Both the position numbers and the translations under genes were made by a program. Below, piece by piece: positions 1 through 10,707 of a stretch of DNA of 64,000 nucleotides (its first letter is position 1; each line of letters begins with the position of its first letter). The stretch spans positions 17,298,001 through 17,362,000 of the forward strand of contig NC_091052.1 in NCBI RefSeq assembly GCF_963966145.1. Direction: 5' to 3'. The notes beneath the pieces are model-generated. The model did no database searches, was not told the DNA's origin, and worked only from the letters and a program-made list of their open reading frames with translations. The stretch comes from Tenebrio molitor (lineage: Eukaryota; Arthropoda; Insecta; Coleoptera; Tenebrionidae).

Positions 1-724
1 CAAGGAAATGGACAAGTTTTTCCGAGACTCTGGTATTCAATTTCGTTTGATTACGATCTACAGTCCTCAACAGAACGGTTTGGCAGAATGCAAGAATAGA
101 ACGCTGGTAGAGGCTGCCAAATGTATGTTATTAGAATCTGGTCTTCTTGCATCATTTTGGGGAGAAGCCATAATGACAGCAAATCACGTTCGAAACAGAT
201 GCATCTCCAAAAGTATTGACGGAGATATTCCCTATAAACGTTGGACTGGGAAGTCTCCAGATGTTAGTCATCTACAAATATTTGCTTATTGGTTGCAAAG
301 CTTAAGTTTTGGATAAATCAACTAATCGAGGGAAATTTGACTCAAAAACTGTTGAAGGAATATTTTTGTTGGTTATTCAGATTATCCAAAAGGGTATCGA
401 GTGTGGATACCGTCAGAGTAAAAAATTCGAATTTCGAGAGACGTCAAATTCTTAGAAGAATTCGAAAGCAATGAGTACGAAGATATAATCTCAAGTGAAA
501 CTTTAAATGGAAGGTTTAAGCTCTCCGATCTATTGGGCAATATGGATCCTAGCGGAAGAGTTGATATTGACATTTGTGGGGGGGGGGGGAAACAGTCTAA
601 AAGAGACGAAGGCTCCAACTGTCAATATGCAAGAAATTCCATTGATGCAAGAAGATTTCGAAGAAGACGAAATCGCAGGTGAGATAATCACTCCAGACAA
701 AGAGATCGAGAAAATGGATGACTC
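1..724 (+). pseudogene. copia-type retrotransposon, left part (integrase), truncated by window edge and by a gypsy-type insertion
   Basis: Seen: an open frame from position 8 reads the end of a Ty1/copia integrase core, including SPQQNGLAE followed by NRTLVEAAKCML and the region that normally leads to the GKxPD motif. After about position 280 the frame is broken by short insertions and in-frame stops, and a run of ten or so G lies near 572-581. The same element resumes at 5045 with its reverse transcriptase, so this copy was split by the LTR element at 725-5039. The 5 bases gactc at 720-724 are repeated at 5040-5044. The 5' end lies outside the window. It is a dead copy. Confidence 0.88.
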
Positions 725-888
725 TGTTAGCGCCAAGACGTACCGCATTACGTGTCCAAGTGGTGATTCTGTATAGTAGTGCTAGGCTTACACATTCTTA
801 AGTGCGGACCGCACCCCTGCAGATTGACCACGCGCCTCGATCAGTGCGGACGCATTATTATTTAAGCTTTTAAGATTAAAAGCTAACA
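725..888 (+). repeat. 5' LTR (164 bp)
   Basis: Begins TGTTAGCGCC and ends AAAGCTAACA, giving the TG...CA ends and a short terminal inverted repeat (TGTTAGC/GCTAACA) expected of LTRs. It matches the copy at 4876-5039 along its whole length by eye. Confidence 0.93.
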
Positions 889-1000
889 TCAGAAGTGGGA
901 TTGTGACATATCGTGCCCAATTTAAATTTTTTTTCTTTATTTTATTCTTTCCTGTTGTTAAAACAAAACAAAAAAGTCTCTGTGCCGTGCCCGTGCAAAT

Positions 1001-1643
1001 GGAGGATGAAAACAACTCGAACAGTGTTGATCCTACCGCTGCGGTTGCCACTGGAGCGGGGAATACCACCGAAGATAAAACCGCCCGATCATCCTTGACC
1101 ATTTTACTTCGTGGTTTGTTGGACCACGTGGATTCTGGACCCACAAATGTGTTTTCTGGATGAGGTTTGACTGACGGCAATTTTTTTTTGGTTAAAAATT
1201 TCCGGTTGTGAGGCCGAGACAGGTGAGTGGTTCTCCTGTTGCAGCCCTTTAGATCGTCGCTCGTGGGCCAGCGCAAAAAGAGACCTCTGCGAAAATTTTG
1301 CAGGCAGTGCTAATTTTGGCAAGTTACTGCATGATGCAATCTCCTATAATTCGGAGAAATGCCCAACGTATGGGTTTTGTGGCCGCATGAAATTACAAAA
1401 ATTGAATGTTTTGCGTGTTCCATTTATTCAAGGACACCCTTGTGAGTTTAATCTGTTGCGGTATTAAAGACGACGCTTTGCAGGCACGTCCGTGCCCGAT
1501 TAGCGCATTTGTCGCGCTCCCAGTCAAAATTTACTTTTAATCGCCGAGATGGCTGAGCTAGTAACGTTGTTGCTACTTTTCAAAAAGCAGATTCATTAAA
1601 ATGCTTTGGATGTGGCCGATTGGGTCACCAAAAATCTGTCTGC
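1001..1643 (+). pseudogene. gag remnant of the LTR element
   Basis: An ATG at 1001 opens a 54-codon acidic, Ser/Thr-rich reading frame that stops at 1163. Further on, at 1602-1643, a different stretch encodes a nucleocapsid-type zinc knuckle (C-F-G-C-G-R-L-G-H-Q-K-S-V-C). The two pieces are not in one open frame, so gag is broken. The knuckle is the part that identifies the region. Confidence 0.65.
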
Positions 1644-2062
1644 ATCTACACCTTTAGTCCCGGTGTCAAGCTTACACATGACAATGCTCCCGTGCTTAGC
1701 TCGTCTTCAACTAATGTTTCGTTAACCTAAAAGTTGTCAGGGGAAGTTCAAATAATTGGCTCGGTATAAGTGTAAAGAATTGACTCTATTCGCAACTTTA
1801 CACTGTGAGGCTTAATAATTATTGAATGCCTTGTTGGCATGTTGTTTCACTCCTCTAGCAAATTCAGCAATCCTTCGTATAGGGGAATCGAATACGGGAT
1901 GATGTCATCCGGTGCCCGTAATTTGTGCAATCTCGGCTCCTTGACGCCTGGCGAGAGTGCCAGACCACCGATCACGGGGATATCGCCTTACAAACCTGTG
2001 AATTTTGTACACAAATATGTCATACCGTTAACAAATGTTTTAAGAAACGACTCATTGATTAA

Positions 2063-2300
2063 ACCAGACCCGTTAATCTCTGCCATTTTCGTTGATTGTT
2101 TCCGACTTTGCCCAAGAATGAAGATGGATTTACCCATGTTTTTGTGGCAGTGGATGTGTATTTCAAATATTGTTTTCTGTGCCCACTCAAAAGCCTCAAA
2201 ACAGATGAAATCGCTAATTGCGCCCAAGATATCATCTTTCTAGTGGGTACCCCGGCTCGCATTCTCACTGACACTGACGTCATCTGCTGCCTGTCAGATG
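2063..2300 (+). pseudogene. integrase core remnant of the LTR element
   Basis: The frame containing 2096-2290 reads an integrase-like stretch, with VAVDVYFKY (catalytic-type first Asp), PLKSLKTDEI and VGTPARILTDTD (second Asp region). This is the gypsy integrase pattern. The reading frame then degenerates, and no flanking RT or RNase H is present. Confidence 0.7.
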
Positions 2301-4301
2301 CGTCTTTAGGCCAAGGGATGGTGCCCGGACCCGACCCGGACGACTACGACGCTCTCCTTGAGAGTCATCTTCTATTATTGTCTGTTTTTAGCACGACCTG
2401 CTGGATGGTCAGAGTGTCTATAGCGGCCTGGTCGTAGACCGAAAAATCCTATTGTTCTCATGATTCTGACATTTGGGGTTGTTTTCGGGGGTTGCTGTCA
2501 GCAACTAACTGTCATGCTGTCAAATGTGTGACAACGCCATGTGCATCGTGACAATTTAAACATGCAGTCCACACTCCACACACATGTATCTGCATGATGC
2601 ATGCAGTCATGCGTAGTTGTCCAGTGATAAATGATGCTTTACTTTAATTGTAATTACAGTGTGGATATTCTGAGTTGGCAGAAGCAAGATGTTGCGCATT
2701 GGTTCGGTTGTGCGGAAGGAACAAAGTTTCGGCGCCGCATTTTTTTTTGAAAATCTCTTGGTCAGTGGCGAGTGCAAATTCATAGAATAATAATTTGTCC
2801 AAAATTATATAATTAATTAATTACATTCAAAACTGTACAAAACATAAAGTATACTTCCACTCATTTCCACCAAGAATGGCACGGATTAATTAAGCAAAAA
2901 TAATTGTTTTGTTATGGACCCATCTTTATCTGACTTAGGAAATAATGTACCTACTGCAAATCCAAGATTGAGATTATAATTTTACTATTATTCCAGAAAT
3001 GGGCTTACAACTAACGGAACTTGTTGCTACGTTTCCCGCAATATCAGTTCTAATATGAAAAAAAAAAAGCCAGTTCATAAACACTAACAGCAAAATACTA
3101 AAGACCAGAAACACCAAACAGAACGAGCATCAACTAAATTAATAAAATGTTTGTTATTAAAGTTACTTTTAAACTGTGCAACTCTTGACATTGCACTTTG
3201 ACAACTTCACTGAATTCATTACATTTGTTTGTGAGGTTAGGTAGGTTAGGAGAAATATGTCCATCCTCAAGACGGCGGTGGTTTTTAGAATATATGCAGT
3301 TGTATCAGTTTATAACACGCACTTGGTGTATGTGGCTGTCTCCCTTCAACACATGTGAGACAGGTTCGTAGTTCGTTGCCTCTGCTGCGTTCGCTGTTGA
3401 GATGTCGTTCTGTGCGTCTCACTCTGAACTATACGATTTGAGGAACATGGAACTATTAACGTGCGTCGGTCTCGGCGCGGGCGTAAAATGTAGACCAAAC
3501 GTCAAAAATTGTTACGAAACAAGGAAAATGTAATTCGATTTAACCAAAACTTCGGAAATCACTGCAAAAGTGTTGCAGTAAGCAAAACTATTACACAGAT
3601 GATGTTAACTAACTTGCGTAATGTGCTATCGTGCAGCAACGAGAGGAAATTTAGCTGAACGTATTCTCCAAACCAATTTTTTTTCCATGAATCCAAATAA
3701 AGTAGTGTCACCACTGTCATCTGAATTGAAGAGTTGGGAAAACCCACATTTGTTGGCAAGTCCGATGGCATTCATTCAAAATAAATTCAGATTTTGCGTC
3801 TTTTCAATTTCAAGAAAGAATGGTTTTTAGTTTTCAATAATTGAAATACATTTGTCAGTGGTTCCGACTATAATTTATTCTGTACTGATCGTATCTATAA
3901 GGTACGCTGTATGTACTGATACTGATAAAATAGAAATTATTCGATTGTTATTAGAATCGAAACGCAGTTCAAAATAAGTGCACAACTGCACATGCGCATC
4001 ATTTATAATTGAAAGGTCGAACTATTTGATCATTTGGATTATTCAAAGCGATTCTTTCGATTCATTCGATCATCAGAATATATCGATTCTACCCAACACT
4101 AGAAAATACTATAATTTCTTGACAATGGCGGTCACATAAACAACTCATTATGCCTTGCTGTCAAGTGTCAAACACGGACGAACGGCATGTCGTGTTCTTG
4201 ATTCAGGCGTGACGTCACTGCATATATTTCTAAAATAAACCATGTACCCCGCCTGTTCTTTTCGTAAAATCATGATTAGCCGTGTTAGCGGTTGCTAGCG
4301 T

Positions 4302-4585
4302 GCCGTTGATGCTTGGGCCAGTGTGCCTTCTGGCGGATATCAACTTTGGCAGGAGTTCGGCTGTGCCGTTGATGCTTGGGCCAGTGTGCCTTCTGGCGTA
4401 TATCAACTTTGGCAGGAGTTCAGCTGTGCCGTTGATGCTTGGGCCAGTGTGCCTTCTGGCGTATATCAACTTTGGCAGGAGTTTAGTTGTGCTGTTGATG
4501 CTTGGGCCACTGTGCCTTCTAGCGGATATCAACTTTGGCATGAGTTTGGCTGTGGCCGTTGATGTTTGGGTCTCTTTGCCGTCTG
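4302..4585 (+). repeat. 63 bp minisatellite, about 4.5 units
   Basis: Units start at 4302, 4365, 4428, 4491 and (partial, diverged) 4554, each beginning gccgttgatg. The period of 63 bp is exactly 21 codons, so several frames on both strands stay open through the array. One plus-strand frame reads repeats containing AVDAWASVPSGVYQLWQEF. The array lies just upstream of the 3' LTR, inside the gypsy-type element. Confidence 0.9.
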
Positions 4586-4875
4586 GGAAGTTCCGCACCT
4601 TAAACGTGTACATAATCATGGATATTTTGACGCATGTTGTGTTTGTCATACGCCGGAAGACCCCGTTACATCAGTACCAGGACCATCTCATGGAAGTCAG
4701 GATGAAACCGAGCCCTGACTTGAGACACGTATACAATTCCAGTTTATTCTAATAAAATTCCTGAATTTAGTATTTATTCAATTACAAACGTCAATAGGTA
4801 AATCTTCAAATTGACTCCGAAATAAAAACTGGTTACTATTTTTGGGCCGAGAGCGTCCCAATGTCAGGCTGGCCG

Positions 4876-5039
4876 TGTTAGCGCCAAGACGTACCGCATT
4901 ACGTGTCCAAGTGGTGATTCTGTATAGTAGTGCTAGGCTTACACATTCTTAAGTGCGGACCGCACCCCTGCAGATTGACCACGCGCCTCGATCAGTGCGG
5001 ACGCATTATTATTTAAGCTTTTAAGATTAAAAGCTAACA
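4876..5039 (+). repeat. 3' LTR (164 bp)
   Basis: Same sequence as 725-888, followed by the target duplication gactc at 5040-5044. Confidence 0.93.
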
Positions 5040-6250
5040 GACTCAATCAAAACCAAGAGGGGTCCGGGAAGGCCTCGGAAGATTTTAACTGGAAAAGTTG
5101 GAAGACCGAAGAAACAGTATCACATGATCTACAATCAAAATCTTCCTGTTGCAGTCGACAGATCGAACACTGAACCAACTTCGGATGAAGATCCACGATA
5201 CGAAGAGATAGACTTTGTCATGGCAGCATCTGAAATTCCTTTTTCAGAAGCTATCCACATTGCAGATAAGGACGAATGAAAGGATGCCATCCTATCTGAG
5301 ATTAAGAGTCTAGTCATCAACGACATATGGGATGTCGTCGACAAGCCAGATCACGCCAAAGTAGTGGGTTGCAGGACAGTTCTCCGCAACATGTATGCAG
5401 CTGATGGAACCTTAGACCGACGTAAGGCAAGAGTAGTGGCACAGGGATTTACTCAGAGACCCGGGATTGACTTCCATGACACGTTTGCGCCAGTTGCTCG
5501 TTTAAGCTCATTGAGATTGTTGGTGGCCCTAGCAGCTAAATACAATTTGAAAATATCGCAGCTAGATGTAACAAGCGCATATTTAAACGGCAAAATAGAC
5601 ACGAAAGTTTTTATGGAAAAACCCGCATTGCTCAAAGAAATGTTCCAACGAATCATCGATAAAGATGATCATATACTTGTGAAAAAAGCAAGAGTTATGT
5701 TGAGAGATCTTCAAGGTGAAACTAAAATCTGCAAGCTTCCTAAGGCTCTGTACGGGTTGCGAGAGGCAAGTCGACAATGGAACTACGAAATAGATAAAAC
5801 GATGAAAAGAGCAGGACTTGTTCCAACAAATGCAGATCCGTGTGTGTACGTTGGCAAAAATACGAGAACATTTATTCTGATCTATGTGGACGATATATTA
5901 ATTATCTCCGGAAATCAGGAAAGAGAAAATCAAATCAAAGACGTTCTTTCCAAAACTTTTCGTATCAAAGATTTTGGTTTAGCAAAATACTGTTTGGGCG
6001 TTCAAATAGAGCAAAATGAAAATGAAATATGCCTGTCTCCTGTCTCAAACAGGATATATCCGGGAAATCTTGAAGAGATATCGCATGGAAGATTGTAAGC
6101 CCGTTTTGACACCGCTTGCAGTTGGATCTAAATTTTCTGAACTTCATTCTGAAGATGACAACGAAGACACAAATTTTCCGGCGCGGCTTTCTCCTGGGAA
6201 TCCAGAAAACAACGAACCGTCGCATTATCGTCTACCGAAGCACCCAGTGA
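5040..6250 (+). pseudogene. copia-type retrotransposon, right part (reverse transcriptase), broken
   Basis: Seen: the frame from 5045 reads a basic AT-hook-like stretch (GPGRPRK), then a copia reverse transcriptase with ARVVAQGFTQ, FAPVARLSSLR, LDVTSAYLNG, KALYGLREA and the catalytic YVDDILI near 5880-5900. Lesions: an in-frame TGA at 5277-5279 and a 7 bp tandem duplication (6032-6038 repeated at 6039-6045) that shifts the frame just before the GYIREILKRY region. Copia similarity fades after about 6190, before the RNase H domain. The piece joins the left part at position 719/724. Confidence 0.9.
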
Positions 6251-6420
6251 TACATCTTTGTTTTAATGAGTCCCCATTGGTAGTTAAATTTATTACGTGG
6301 ACTTCCCATAACACTTGGTATATCGAATTGCCTCGTCATTTATTTTTTCCTTAAATTTTAATTCCTTTAACAAGCCCAAATTATCATTACAAATATCAAA
6401 CATACAAAATACAAAAGCTT

Positions 6421-6772
6421 TTCTAGTAATTTTTAGTAGGTACCATAAATAACCCATGTCAACCTCTTATGGAAGTGACTGCCCAATTTAACAATAAATC
6501 ATAGCTAAATTTTCCACTTTAATATCAAATTCCATTTATTTCAAAAACTGGGGTGACGTTTTCATGATTGGAATAACACAAAATTTTTCCGAAATGTTTT
6601 AATGGACTCAGTGAAAAATTATGTAAATTAATGTAGCGGTTATTGAATTAAAAAAAAATATTTACCTGTTTCATTAAAAATTTTGAAATTTCTACAGAAT
6701 GTTCTACAGCGATACACAATCATTCCTGAATTGTTTGAGAATTTTAAATCGATTAGAAATGGGTGTTTTCGA
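6421..6772 (+). repeat. fragment of the dispersed element found whole at 42388-44174
   Basis: This stretch matches 43797-44152 with scattered changes (for example the shared block from ttctacagaatgttctacag onward). It lacks the TIR present at 44157-44174, so it is a truncated copy. 6251-6420 and 6773-7157 show no recognisable gene; the latter should hold the promoter of the next gene. Confidence 0.8.
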
Positions 6773-7157
6773 TCAGAGCAATATTCAGTTAAGAACTCAT
6801 GGGTTGCTCTTGCCTCGATTATGACGTCAGATGCGCGTTGGCATACCGTTGTAAGTGTATCCTGTGTATCGTGCATATGACCCATTATCTGCTATCACAA
6901 TGAATGTTTGTTTAAAAAAAGAACCCATTACATTTTTTAAACTTTGTAATTTAACGGCTAAAAGACATGCAACACAATAATATCAAAAGTTACTGCTCAA
7001 ATACAGGTAGTACCACTACAAAAGTACAAAACTGACAACTCCCTGCTGCCTGCTGGGGTCACAGACTAAAGAGGTGAGGTGTGCACGTTAATTTGTAGGT
7101 TATGTTGTCAATTTGTCTAATTTAAATGTTTATAAATTTATAATTAAGTTTTAAAAC

Positions 7158-8655
7158 ATGAAAGTTAAAGTGATCACCAGAAATCCAGACGATTTCCTTC
7201 GTGAGACGAAACACGACATTCATAAAGGTATTTTCGATAAATCAGATTGTCCGTTTTTACAATGTATTTTGCAGTGCCGCGTAACTATGACCCTAGTTTG
7301 CATCCGTTCGAAGCGGCTAGAGAGTATACCAGAGCCCTAAATGCGGTGAAGTTGGAGAAGGTTTTTGCCAAACCTTTTATTGGCAACTTGGATGGTCACA
7401 GAGATGGAGTATCGTGCATTTCCAAAAACCCTAAACGCCTTTCAGTTTTAATCAGTGGTGCTTATGACGGGGAAATACGAGTTTGGGATTTGGCACAGAA
7501 AATTTGTGTTCGAGATTTTGTAGCACATGAAGGCATTGTGAGGGGTATAATATATACTCCAACAGAAGAACATTTTATATCTTTGGGTGATGACAAAACT
7601 ATTAAAACTTGGAAATCAAAAGCACCTCAGTTTGGGGAGGAAGAGGAACCTGTTAATACAGTCATAAGTAAAACTGTTTTGACAGGAATTACTCATCACA
7701 TTAAGGATCCATTATTTGCAACTTCTGGAGAAATCTGTCAAATATGGGAAGAATCAAGAAATGAACCAGTTAGGACATTTGAATGGGGAGTTGATAGCTT
7801 GCATGACATTGCTTTTAATCCAGTTGAAACCAACTTGTTAGCATCATGTGCTAGCGATAGAAGTATAATTTTATACGATATTAGGGATAGTGGGCCATTA
7901 AGAAAGGTTGTTATGAAGTTAAGAACAAATAAAATATGTTGGAATCCTATGGAAGCCTATACCTTCACAGGAGCTAATGAAGATTACAAGTAAACATTAC
8001 TATATTTGTGTTATATACTATTAATTACCTGTTTATATTTTTTAGTTTATACACCTTTGACACTAGAAATCTCAAGAAACCAGTCAATGTTCATATGGAC
8101 CATGTTGGTGCAGTAACTTACATAGATTATGCTCCAACTGGAAGAGAGTTTGTTAGTGGAAGTTACGACAAGTCCATTAGAATCTTTGAAACAAACAAGG
8201 GACATTCTCGAGAGATTTATCACACCAAACGCATGCAGCGTCTCACTTGTGTCCAGTGGACTCTCGATAACAAATATATATTGAGTGGATCTGATGAAAT
8301 GAATATTAGAATATGGAAAGCTAGAGCTTCAGAAAAATTGGGACCAGTAAGTTTGTTGACTATATGTAACAGTCTTTTTTTTTTAATTATTATTATATTT
8401 TAGCTTAAACCAAGAGAAAAAGCAGCACTGAATTATAGTGAGGCTCTTAAGGAAAAATATGCAGCTCACCCACAAGTTAGAAGAATTGCCAGACACAGAC
8501 ATGTACCTAAACATGTGTATAACGCACAGAAAGAACTTAAAACCATTAAGGACAGAAGTAAAAGAAAAGAGGCCAACCGTAGGGTTCATTCTAAACAAGG
8601 AGAAATACCTTATGAATCAGAAAAGAGTAAACATGTCATTAAGGAAGATCGATAA
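7158..8655 (+). CDS. DCAF13: DCAF13 / Sof1 WD40 protein (ribosome biogenesis, DDB1-CUL4 substrate receptor)
   Basis: Exons 7158-7227, 7275-7989, 8046-8346 and 8404-8655 join to 1338 bp (445 residues), the size expected of the family; introns are 47, 56 and 57 bp. The start MKVKVITRNPDDFLRETK, RNYDPSLHPFE, LNAVKLEKVFAKPF, then WD repeats (SGAYDGEIRVWDL; LGDDKTIKTWK; CASDRSIILYD; SGSYDKSIRIFE; SGSDEMNIRIWK) and the Sof1-type C-terminal tail (ARHRHVPKHVYN) match animal DCAF13 as remembered. Known role: a nucleolar SSU-processome factor for 18S rRNA maturation, and in animals a CUL4-DDB1 receptor. The model has no lesion and looks functional. A poly(A) signal follows at 8684. Confidence 0.95.
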
Positions 8656-8683
8656 TGACTTGTTATTATTTAAATATTGCATC

Positions 8684-8689
8684 AATAAA
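8684..8689 (+). terminator. poly(A) signal AATAAA of DCAF13
   Basis: AATAAA 29 bp after the DCAF13 stop codon. Confidence 0.7.
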
Positions 8690-8880
8690 CTTATTTCGTA
8701 CAATGTTATTTTATGCCTATAAAAAGTATCTAAGTTCAACAATAAGAATGATGAGAAAAATTATTTTGCAATTTGCATTGAGTTTAAGGCATAAGGTTAT
8801 GTTTACAGAGAACTAAGGTTAAGTTCGTAGTTCAATGTTTTTTTTGTGATAGATAATGTAATAAGTGATAAAGTATTTTA

Positions 8881-9908
8881 ATGGCAACACGAATTTCTTC
8901 CTTAATAATGCGACAATACAGTTCCGCCCCTAAAAGTAAGCTTTTTTGAAAGTATGCAATGGACATAACCTCATTTCTTCCAGCGATTTTAACGGAAACA
9001 ATTGGAGAAATTGTCACAATAGGCATCAATAGACCGGAAAAACGAAACTGCGTAGATCCAAGTACTGCGAAATTGCTTACCAAGGCTATCGAAGATTTCG
9101 AAAACGATGATTCCTTGCGAGCCGCAGTTCTGTACGGGACAGGGGGTAACTTTTGTGCAGGATACGACCTCAAATCCTTATCTCAGATGGACTCACAGCC
9201 TGAAGGTGCAATTAGTGAAGAGGGACAAATGGTAAGATGAAGAACAACATTTGTGACTTGTTGATTATACATTGCATTATAGGGCCCTACGCTACGATTT
9301 ATTAAGAAACCGATGGTTGCAGCCATAAGTGGTTACGCCGTTGCCGGAGGTTTAGAGTTAGCTTTAATGTGTGACCTACGCGTTATGGAAGAGACCGCCA
9401 TTATGGGGGTATATTGTCGGCGATTTGGTGTACCACTAATGGATGGGGGCACTGTGCGACTTCAAGCAATGGTAGGACTGTCACGAGCGCTGGATCTGAT
9501 TCTTACAGGACGATCTCTCAACGCCAAGGAGGCATTTGAATGGGGTGTTGCCAACAGAATTGTGGCTTGTGGAACAGGTAACTAACCTTAATTTAGCTAT
9601 CTTAAATTGACCAAATCTTTTAAACAGCGCTGGGGCAAGCAATCAATCTTGCGACATCTCTAGTGAAGTTTCCCCAACAATGTATGTTGACTGACAGAAA
9701 CTCGACCTATAATGCAGCTTTTAATTCAGCATACCTTGATCTTTTAAAATATGAACAAAATAATGGAATAAATGTATTGGCCACAGAGTCGATTCCGGGG
9801 GCTAAAAAATTTGTGTCCGGCATAGGCAGGCATGGTAAATCTAGTAATTTAAGAGAAAAAGACGTAAAAGAATGGGAAAAAGAGTTTCAAACTAAAAGTA
9901 AACTGTAA
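8881..9908 (+). CDS. mitochondrial enoyl-CoA hydratase/isomerase (crotonase) family protein
   Basis: Exons 8881-8935, 8984-9231, 9283-9577 and 9628-9908 give 879 bp (292 residues). I prefer the start at 8881: the first exon encodes MATRISSLIMRQYSSAPK, an Arg/Ser-rich, acid-free leader typical of mitochondrial import, and its splice keeps the frame. An ATG at 8959 would be an in-intron start lacking this leader. Crotonase signatures: GGNFCAGYDL (oxyanion hole), SGYAVAGGLELALMCDLRV (keeps the first catalytic-type Glu) and CRRFGVPLMDGGTVRL. The second Glu of classical hydratases appears replaced in the CRRFG segment, so substrate and exact reaction are uncertain. Confidence 0.88.
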
Positions 9909-9930
9909 ATTTGTATTTAAAAATGTAGAT

Positions 9931-9936
9931 AATAAA
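9931..9936 (+). terminator. poly(A) signal AATAAA of the crotonase gene
   Basis: AATAAA 22 bp beyond the stop codon. It lies only 15 bp from the stop codon of the convergent minus-strand gene, so the two 3' UTRs must overlap. Confidence 0.7.
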
Positions 9937-9950
9937 GACATGACATCATT

Positions 9951-10707
9951 TTAAATGTCAGCACTAGATCTTCTTTTACCTTTTGAGTTTGAACTGGTTT
10001 TTGAACTCATCGAAAGCGTTAAGCTGTTCTTGCTGCCGCTACTGCGTCTCTGAAAACGATGGGTGGCGGTAATATTTCTACTTTTATGATTTCCTCACTT
10101 TAGAAGTAGAAGATCTTCTTTTGGGGAGGTTCTTGTTTCTTATATTTTTTAATAGATCATCAAAAATATCAGATTTTGGGTTCAACATGGGGATTATTTC
10201 TTCTATTTCATTTCCAGTGGGGTTTCCTGCATTACAGTAACATTATCATATCTCTAAATTTAATATTTATTACGTTTAATCACAACAATAAAGTACGTCT
10301 CTCGTTGTGTAAATATAGTCATTCCGCTAATTGTGGGTTTGTAATCTTTGATGCCTAATAAATCACCCCATTCGTTACATAAGTCATGGCGCTCACCTGC
10401 AAGATAACCGTAACATTTGTCTTCGAGATTTGACACTTGCAGAGTTACAAATCATTATCACTAACACTACCGTCTATATTTATATGTGCCTCAGTACATA
10501 TGTAGTCCAATATTAATTGGAGTATACAATTTGGATTGAAATACAGTTTGAGATTGATGGGATCGACGTCAGAAAAATACAAACTTCTCAGCGTTGACAG
10601 GGATTCATTTTGATATCTTTTGTAATTGAGATAGTCTACAAATGATTGCAGTTATGGTCAGTTAACTCTAATTATCAATTACCGATGTATCGTAAGATGC
10701 AATACAT
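9951..10707 (-). CDS. small CXorf65-like protein, five exons (reconstructed)
   Basis: Proposed exons on the minus strand: 10683-10707, 10498-10635, 10274-10435, 10099-10226 and 9951-10049, joining in frame to 552 bp (183 residues), with introns of 47, 62, 47 and 49 bp. Readable blocks are NLKLYFNPNCILQLILDYI, DLCNEWGDLLGIKDY, RETYFIVVIKRNPTG, EEIIPMLNP and a Ser/Lys/Arg-rich tail. From memory these fit the vertebrate CXorf65 pattern (TNC..LLLHYI, IDLCDETG, RSTYYV, VPLLKNP), an uncharacterised family. The first exon and the donor at 10497 are the weakest parts; a 35 bp intron using a donor at 10470 is the alternative. It is convergent with the crotonase gene and divergent from Cep290. Confidence 0.6.

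Larger units (their letters stand above)
725..5039 (+). mobile_element. gypsy-type LTR retrotransposon, non-autonomous, 4315 bp, inserted in copia
   Basis: Seen: two 164 bp direct repeats (725-888 and 4876-5039) that I read as identical, starting TGTTAGC and ending GCTAACA, flanked by the 5 bp duplication GACTC (720-724, 5040-5044). Inside, a gag-like start at 1001, a CCHC zinc knuckle at 1602-1643 (pattern CX2CX4HX4C) and an integrase-core remnant around 2100-2290 remain. Only about 420 bp separate the knuckle from the integrase piece, so protease, reverse transcriptase and RNase H are gone. No clear polypurine tract precedes the 3' LTR. Region 2440-4240 is unexplained filler. Identical LTRs with a gutted interior imply recent mobilisation in trans. 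Confidence 0.9.

Noticed and set aside
5135..5344. Minus-strand open frame across the copia fragment
   Set aside because: Complement of the plus-strand copia coding region, with no independent features.
10436..10470. 35 bp intron in the CXorf65-like gene
   Set aside because: In frame but shorter than any other intron seen here; the 62 bp alternative with donor at 10497 is preferred, not proven.
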